A stretch of 56,214 nt of DNA from NCBI GenBank assembly GCA_017470055.1, contig JAFUFD010000097.1:1-56214 (forward strand), written 5' to 3'. The stretch is from Prevotella sp. (lineage in GTDB: Bacteria > Bacteroidota > Bacteroidia > Bacteroidales > Bacteroidaceae). The notes under the pieces are model-generated. The model was given only the letters and a program-made list of their open reading frames with translations. It had not been told where the DNA came from and made no database searches. Both the position numbers and the translations under genes were made by a program. Positions 51,751-56,214 of this stretch are shown here, one piece after another; the first letter of the stretch is position 1, and each line of letters begins with the position of its first letter.

Positions 51751-53691
51751 TTACTTCAGTTTCACACCCTGTGGACGCTTAGCCCATGACAGGATATTGA
51801 TGCGAGCCTTGATGTACAACTCATCCAGTTCGTCATCGGGATGAATGGTCAAGTCTGGTACTGTCGAGTCACCAATCTTTAAGATTTCACCAACCTGAAG
51901 GTCGTACCAGTTGTTGCGTACCATACCATAGCGACCGAGGTAGTTGGCGTCTTGACGACCATCCGTTCCTGCAGGATAAATAGTGGCGATGGTACTCTCT
52001 GCAGGCTTATGCGTATCTTCATATTCGCCATCATTCCAAGGAGTCTGGGCATCCCCAAAATGCTTGATACGCACTTCATAGTATGCAACTCCATCTTTGA
52101 AACGCTCGACATTAGCCAATTGCGCATTCAAGGTTGCAAAAAGTGTATTGCCAGACATTGTCTTTGTTGTTTCGTAGGTATAATCATCTGTGCTATTGAT
52201 TTCTTGGGCAGTACTATTCTTCATGTTACTCGCAGGAATTGTAATTTTTGTCACAGTAATCTTTCCTGCATCATTACTATTCCACTCAACGGTAATGTTA
52301 TTGGCAGGAGTAGGATCATCCGCTTTCAACGTACCCGTTCCTTGATCTGCAAACCACTCTTGGAATACAGGCTGCGACATGACATAAGAAATAATCTTTT
52401 TCTCCACCTCAGTTTCTGTATATAAGGTCTTACGGTCAGCACCTATCACATAGAAATCTGTACTTGATTCATTAATCAACTTCACGGCAAGAAGGGCACG
52501 GGTCGTATTCTGGGATGTCTGGTGTTCTACGTCAAAAGTATTCTCCAAGCAATAAAGAGGATGGTCATTTCCCTTATTAGTATTCGTACCTACTTCATCC
52601 ACCTTAGTGAAATTAGCAGCATCATAATCAATGCCGTAATTAGGATCCTCTGCCCAATAAGTTCGATACAAAGCAACAGTAGGCTCCACTGGATTACCAC
52701 CCACAAACCGATAAGGATCGTTCGTAACACTTTCTTTACTCTTTAATTCCCATGAGAAAGAAGCAGGAACCTGACGGATGATGTACGAACTCTTGTTGGT
52801 GTTGTCAAGTGTCCAACCTGTAAGTGAGGCGTTTAGTGATATACCAGAACCTGATACTCCCAAAGCATCTGTTTCCAAGTATTTGCCTGTTTCAGAGGTT
52901 TCATTCAATGTCACCTTTGCCACAGCACGCTCGACATAGATATCAGTGGCAGCCTTAGATCCCTCTTTCTTTGCGTCTTCTTCCGTTTCATAAACATAAG
53001 TGGGGTCAACGGGTGCCAATGTTTGTGGAGTAACACCTGTGGGCTGAGCAGAGCCACCTGCCTTATCACTCAACACGGCATTGGTCATAAAGAAATAAGT
53101 TACTGCAGGATCTCCTGCCGTATAAATGAAATCATTAGTACTCACTGATGTTGATGCGGCTAACTTTTCCTTAATAGCCGCTAAATTAGGACCATCCAAC
53201 TCATCACCTTTCACTTTAATCTTGTTGGCTGTTCCTGTCGTAGCGATTACACTTCCAGGGTTAACCACTGCCAAGGCATAGAGTTTATTCGTTCCAGTAG
53301 GTAAATTATTCAACTTTGCCACGTAATCTTTTCGAGTGGTAATCTGATTAGGAGTATCATTATATGTTGATTCACCCCATGCCCCCAAATCGATTGCCTG
53401 TTTTAAAGTAGCCTCTGATTCACTGGCACCTTCAAATATCAGCAATAATACTTTATCTACAGCATATTCTGTATCAAGTCCATCATCTAAATTACTTGAC
53501 TCGATCCAACCTTCGGCTCGCATAGAGCCTGTCACTACAGTTGCAGGCAGATTAATATTTACTTTAAAGAAGCCTTCTGTCTGCCCCCTGAAATTAGGAT
53601 TCGAACCGTCCGCTGCCACGTCCTTATCCGACGAGCAGGCAACAAATAGCAGACCAACGGCTGCCATAGCAATTAAAGCAAGTTTTTTCAT
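51751..53691 (-). CDS. Mfa1-family fimbrial major subunit-like lipoprotein
   Basis: This 646-residue lipoprotein has a lipobox at C19 (LLFVAC). It shows Mfa1 family features: AVDKVLLLIFEG, TNKLYALAVVNPGS, VERAVAKVTLNE, and close to the end RYGMVRNNWYDLQVGEIL followed by YIKARINILSWAKRPQGVKL, the expected C-terminal donor strand. Mfa1 is the shaft of the P. gingivalis minor fimbria. As the first gene behind the promoter and the intercistronic hairpin it should be the most abundant product. It would be lipidated, moved to the surface, cleaved and polymerised. At 646 residues it is longer than P. gingivalis Mfa1 (about 560). The mfa1 name denotes family only. Confidence 0.8.
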   Translation of the reverse strand: MKKLALIAMAAVGLLFVACSSDKDVAADGSNPNFRGQTEGFFKVNINLPATVVTGSMRAEGWIESSNLDDGLDTEYAVDKVLLLIFEGASESEATLKQAIDLGAWGESTYNDTPNQITTRKDYVAKLNNLPTGTNKLYALAVVNPGSVIATTGTANKIKVKGDELDGPNLAAIKEKLAASTSVSTNDFIYTAGDPAVTYFFMTNAVLSDKAGGSAQPTGVTPQTLAPVDPTYVYETEEDAKKEGSKAATDIYVERAVAKVTLNETSETGKYLETDALGVSGSGISLNASLTGWTLDNTNKSSYIIRQVPASFSWELKSKESVTNDPYRFVGGNPVEPTVALYRTYWAEDPNYGIDYDAANFTKVDEVGTNTNKGNDHPLYCLENTFDVEHQTSQNTTRALLAVKLINESSTDFYVIGADRKTLYTETEVEKKIISYVMSQPVFQEWFADQGTGTLKADDPTPANNITVEWNSNDAGKITVTKITIPASNMKNSTAQEINSTDDYTYETTKTMSGNTLFATLNAQLANVERFKDGVAYYEVRIKHFGDAQTPWNDGEYEDTHKPAESTIATIYPAGTDGRQDANYLGRYGMVRNNWYDLQVGEILKIGDSTVPDLTIHPDDELDELYIKARINILSWAKRPQGVKLK

Positions 53692-53770
53692 ACGCTTGTT
53701 TTTAAATGATTTATATACATAGATTTATTTTGATTCGACAATTAGTCATTTCCCTTTTTACAAAGTGATG

Positions 53771-53801
53771 CAAAAATAGTTACCTTTGGTAATATAGACA
53801 A
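53771..53801 (-). promoter_or_regulatory. Promoter of the fimbrial operon
   Basis: On the minus strand TTG (53799-53801) and TATTTTTG (53771-53778) are 20 bp apart. The leader to the first fimbrial gene is about 75 nt. A direct repeat adjoins the TTG element. Confidence 0.72.
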
Positions 53802-53802
53802 A

Positions 53803-53836
53803 TCCATAACGAACAAAAATGTATCTATAACGAACA
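53803..53836. promoter_or_regulatory. Direct-repeat operator between fimbrial and AraC genes
   Basis: TC(C/T)ATAACGAACA occurs at 53803-53815 and 53824-53836, a 21-bp period (two helical turns) in the same orientation, typical for AraC-family binding. It directly abuts the -33 element of the fimbrial promoter and is 30-60 bp upstream of the AraC promoter, so one regulator could control both. Confidence 0.65.
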
Positions 53837-53864
53837 TCATGGGTGTTTTCTCTCAGATTCTTCG

Positions 53865-53872
53865 TAATTTTG
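53865..53872 (+). promoter_or_regulatory. Putative promoter of the AraC-family gene, -7 element
   Basis: TAATTTTG, followed by TGCCTG, matches TAnnTTTG, 37 bp before the GTG start at 53910. No clear -33 element. Confidence 0.5.
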
Positions 53873-53909
53873 TGCCTGTAAAACCATCCACTACCAGACA
53901 TCGTCGAAA

Positions 53910-54791
53910 GTGTATAATCTACAGAGTTACCTACAAGCCATCACGGAAAGACCCACAGAGGAGTTACCCTTCCATGAGTTCTTCTGCTCGGAGACCAACC
54001 TCGAGCAGACCCTGCTTACCAATAAGATGCAAGAGACACTGGCAGCGTTCTCCTATACCCTTATCCGACAGGGGACGCTCCATATCGTCTATAACAGGCA
54101 ACCTATCACCTTGCGGTCTGGCGACCTCTATTTCTACTCACCTGGGATGCAAATCAGCATCACCAGCGGATCGGACGACTATCGGGGCATCTGCCTGATA
54201 GCCGACGAGGATGTGACCTTCGAGTCGACAGCCGTACACACCGCTATCAGCACCGCCTTCCTGCCAACGGCAGAAGTGGGGAAACCCGTCATCCACCTGA
54301 ACGACCAACAGGCGGAGATGATAGGGAAGCGCATGACGGAGATATCCCTTTACCAGAACACGCCCCATCGCCATCTGGCAGAGGGCTTACGCACCCTCTA
54401 CTCGATGTTCATCTTCGACCTGATGGACATCGTGGAACTGGGGGGGGTAGAAAAACTGCACGTGGGAGAGCGCAGCGTAGAATTGTTTGATGGCTTCATG
54501 CGACTGGTGTCCCGACATTTCGCCGAGCATCATGACATAGGATTCTATGCCTCTGAACTCTGCATCACGACGACCCACCTGTCACGCATCGTACGACAAC
54601 ACACTGGGCGTACCGTCGTGGACTATATCAACAGGCTGCTGATACTGGAGGCTTCGTGGCTCCTGCTGCATACCGACCAGACCATCACGACCATAGCCGA
54701 GCAACTGCATTTCGCCAACCAGCATAACTTCAGCCGTTTCTTCACCCGCCTGAAGGGAATCAGTCCCAAGGCTTACCGCATGAAAAGATGA
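53910..54791 (+). CDS. AraC-family transcriptional regulator, probable fimbrial regulator
   Basis: This 293-residue protein begins with GTG at 53910. The N-terminal half is a cupin-like sensing domain (LIRQGTLHIVYNRQPITLRSGDLYFYSPG), and the last 100 residues are an AraC double helix-turn-helix: FYASELCITTTHLSRIVRQHTG and TITTIAEQLHFANQHNFSRFFTRLKGISPKAYR. It is divergent from the fimbrial operon and shares a short control region with a 21-bp-spaced direct repeat, so it is the likely regulator of that operon. An in-frame run of eight G at 54440-54447 (codons of ELGGVE) could slip and switch the gene off. It ends 111 bp before the UDP-glucuronate decarboxylase gene. Confidence 0.9.
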   Translation: MYNLQSYLQAITERPTEELPFHEFFCSETNLEQTLLTNKMQETLAAFSYTLIRQGTLHIVYNRQPITLRSGDLYFYSPGMQISITSGSDDYRGICLIADEDVTFESTAVHTAISTAFLPTAEVGKPVIHLNDQQAEMIGKRMTEISLYQNTPHRHLAEGLRTLYSMFIFDLMDIVELGGVEKLHVGERSVELFDGFMRLVSRHFAEHHDIGFYASELCITTTHLSRIVRQHTGRTVVDYINRLLILEASWLLLHTDQTITTIAEQLHFANQHNFSRFFTRLKGISPKAYRMKR

Positions 54792-54863
54792 GAAACGCCA
54801 TAAAGCCATGAATAATTAGAATAATTTAACAGACCTATTGTGTGGCACTCGGGAAGAAATTCG

Positions 54864-54871
54864 TACCTTTG
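54864..54871 (+). promoter_or_regulatory. Putative promoter of the UDP-glucuronate decarboxylase gene, -7 element
   Basis: TACCTTTG, followed by TCTCAC, matches TAnnTTTG, 31 bp before the ATG at 54903. Confidence 0.55.
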
Positions 54872-54902
54872 TCTCACATTCTAAAACTACTATAACTGAA
54901 CT

Positions 54903-55841
54903 ATGAAAAGAATCTTAGTAACTGGCGGAGCCGGCTTTATCGGTTCCCACCTCTGTGAGCGACTGGTCAATGAAGGACACGATGTCATCTGTATCGACAA
55001 TTTCTATAGCGGCTCGAAGGAGAATGTTTGGCATCTCATCGGGAAGCCCAACTTCGAACTGGTGCGCCATGATGTCATCAATCCCTATTGGGCTGAGGTG
55101 GACGAGATATATAATCTCGCTTGCCCAGCCTCCCCTATCTATTACCAGAATGACCCTATCCAGACCACGAAGACGAGTTTCTTCGGAGCCTATCACATGC
55201 TGGGACTCGCCCGCCGTACCAAGGCTAAGATTCTGCAGTCGTCGACCAGTGAGGTCTATGGCGACCCTAACGTCCACCCACAGCCCGAGAGTTACTGGGG
55301 CAATGTCAATCCGATCGGACTGCGCTCGTGCTACGATGAGGGTAAGCGTGTCGCCGAGACGCTGTTCTTTGACTACCACCGCCTGCATGGTGTCCGTACG
55401 AAGGTCATCCGCATCTTCAACACCTATGGTCCCCGCATGGCTGTCAACGATGGTCGTGTGGTCTCTAACTTCGTCGTGCAGGCACTGCGTGGTGAGGACC
55501 TCACCATCTATGGCGACGGTCAGCAGACTCGTTCTTTCCAGTATGTCAGCGACCTGATAGAGGGAATGATGCGAATGATGGATACTCCCGACGACTTCGC
55601 AGGACCTGTCAACCTGGGTAACCCTGGTGAGTTTACCATGCTCGAACTCGCTGAGAAGGTGCTCAAGAAGATTGGCGGTAAGAGTAAGATCGTGTATCGT
55701 CCGTTGCCCAGCGACGATCCGAAGATGCGTCGCCCTGACATCACCGTCGCCAAACGTGAGTTAGGATGGGAGCCAAAAGTAAAACTGGACGAGGGACTCG
55801 ACCATATCATCGCCTATTTCCGTGAATATCTAAAGCGTTAA
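54903..55841 (+). CDS. uxs: UDP-glucuronate decarboxylase (UDP-xylose synthase)
   Basis: This 312-residue cytoplasmic enzyme is an extended short-chain dehydrogenase. It has the NAD-binding GGAGFIGS (G8, G11, G14), the family-typical [20 protein letters not shown], the SSTSEVYG motif, catalytic Tyr144 and Lys148 in SCYDEGKR, and [18 protein letters not shown]. It converts UDP-glucuronate to UDP-xylose, used in surface polysaccharides or glycoproteins. It is a single gene with its own promoter, ending in a hairpin that includes its stop codon. It works in synthesis, not in the xylan breakdown of the rest of the window; the closeness may be chance. Confidence 0.93.
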   Translation: MKRILVTGGAGFIGSHLCERLVNEGHDVICIDNFYSGSKENVWHLIGKPNFELVRHDVINPYWAEVDEIYNLACPASPIYYQNDPIQTTKTSFFGAYHMLGLARRTKAKILQSSTSEVYGDPNVHPQPESYWGNVNPIGLRSCYDEGKRVAETLFFDYHRLHGVRTKVIRIFNTYGPRMAVNDGRVVSNFVVQALRGEDLTIYGDGQQTRSFQYVSDLIEGMMRMMDTPDDFAGPVNLGNPGEFTMLELAEKVLKKIGGKSKIVYRPLPSDDPKMRRPDITVAKRELGWEPKVKLDEGLDHIIAYFREYLKR

Positions 55842-55863
55842 GTGCAGTGGCACTTAACGCTTT
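55832..55863 (+). terminator. Terminator overlapping the uxs stop codon
   Basis: Perfect arms AAAGCGTTAAGTGC and GCACTTAACGCTTT (14 bp, AGTG loop) begin inside the last codons; the stop TAA lies in the stem. CCTCTTTG follows, a modest T-run. Confidence 0.75.
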
Positions 55864-55941
55864 CCTCTTTGATGGACCTGTTGACTCTAAGTCGGCAGGT
55901 GTCTTCGACGAATTTTGTTGTCAGAAAAGTCGCAGTTTGAT

Positions 55942-56046
55942 GTGAGGAGGCTGGTAATTTTTGTGAGGAGCCTTCTCAATTTTGTGAGGAGCCTGGTATT
56001 TTTCGTGAGGAGCCTCCTAATTTTCGTGAGGAGCCTCCTCACGGAA
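55942..56046. repeat. Five tandem copies of a 21-bp repeat
   Basis: GTGAGGAG starts at 55942, 55963, 55984, 56005 and 56026. The unit reads approximately GTGAGGAGCCTNNTNATTTT; the last copy holds the perfect palindrome GTGAGGAG-C-CTCCTCAC. The copies differ by several bases. No gene covers them: 55864-56214 shows no convincing coding region. Confidence 0.85.
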
Positions 56047-56090
56047 GAAGCCCCTACATCCTGTGTTTGTGGCTGTAGTGTACTGATTTT

Positions 56091-56214
56091 GGTTGACAGT
56101 TTATTACTTTATTCCTGCTTCGGTTTACACTTTTTGTTTTTATTCCTAAGATGGTTGTCACTCCAAAATCTTAGTCCTAAGACGGTTGACAGTCAGGTCT
56201 CAAAGCAGCCTGCA
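56091..56214. repeat. Four degenerate tandem units with an exact 31-bp period, open at the window edge
   Basis: GGTTGACAGT, GGTTTACACT, GGTTGTCACT and GGTTGACAGT start at 56091, 56122, 56153 and 56184, each 31 bp apart. A second conserved segment (TTCCTGCTTC, TTCCTAAGAT, GTCCTAAGAC) falls at the same place in the first three units. The array may continue beyond the window. Confidence 0.7.

Noticed and set aside
55942-56214. CRISPR array
   Set aside because: The periods (21 and 31 bp) are the whole unit with no unique spacers, and no cas gene is in the window.

Overview
The window looks like a Bacteroidales genome, most likely Prevotellaceae. It has SusC/SusD pairs, a hybrid two-component regulator, Mfa-type fimbrial lipoproteins and C-terminal domains of the type IX secretion kind. 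Bacteroidetes-type promoters (TTG, 19-20 bp, TAnnTTTG) can be read upstream of many genes. No tRNA, rRNA, insertion sequence or CRISPR array was seen.

Region 1 (1-19.9 kb, minus strand) is a polysaccharide utilisation locus. A hybrid two-component regulator is followed by susC, susD, two IPT-type glycan-binding lipoproteins, three fimbrillin-like lipoproteins, a GH98 enzyme, a GH10 xylanase and the start of mannonate dehydratase. GH98 plus GH10 plus uronate catabolism points to glucuronoarabinoxylan. The regulator is split by a C9 tract; removing one C restores a 1328-residue protein.

Region 2 (20.0-23.3 kb) holds an HU-like protein behind a palindrome-rich control region. Facing it is a tight five-gene operon: a 70-residue peptide with three ACG-x-ACG repeats, a radical SAM/SPASM enzyme, a small monooxygenase, a nitroreductase and an HxlR regulator. 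This is the best candidate for a poorly described system, a peptide natural-product or redox cluster.

Region 3 (23.3-39 kb) contains a GH29 fucosidase-like enzyme and an operon of exported proteins interleaved with two small peptides that share a Y-x-x-PE...LL-x-GS motif. It also has an AAA/DUF4143 ATPase behind three 32-bp-spaced iterons, a GH115 alpha-glucuronidase with an SGNH esterase (likely helping region 1), an outer-membrane barrel protein with a Gly-rich tail, and aroB.

Region 4 (39.1-54.8 kb) is a fimbrial locus. Three Mfa-like lipoproteins are followed by a 3192-residue surface protein with a sorting-type C-terminus. A divergent AraC regulator is separated from them by a 13-bp direct repeat at 21-bp spacing. 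Region 5 (54.9-56.2 kb) encodes UDP-glucuronate decarboxylase, then a non-coding tail with two regular repeat arrays (21 bp and 31 bp periods) running to the window edge.
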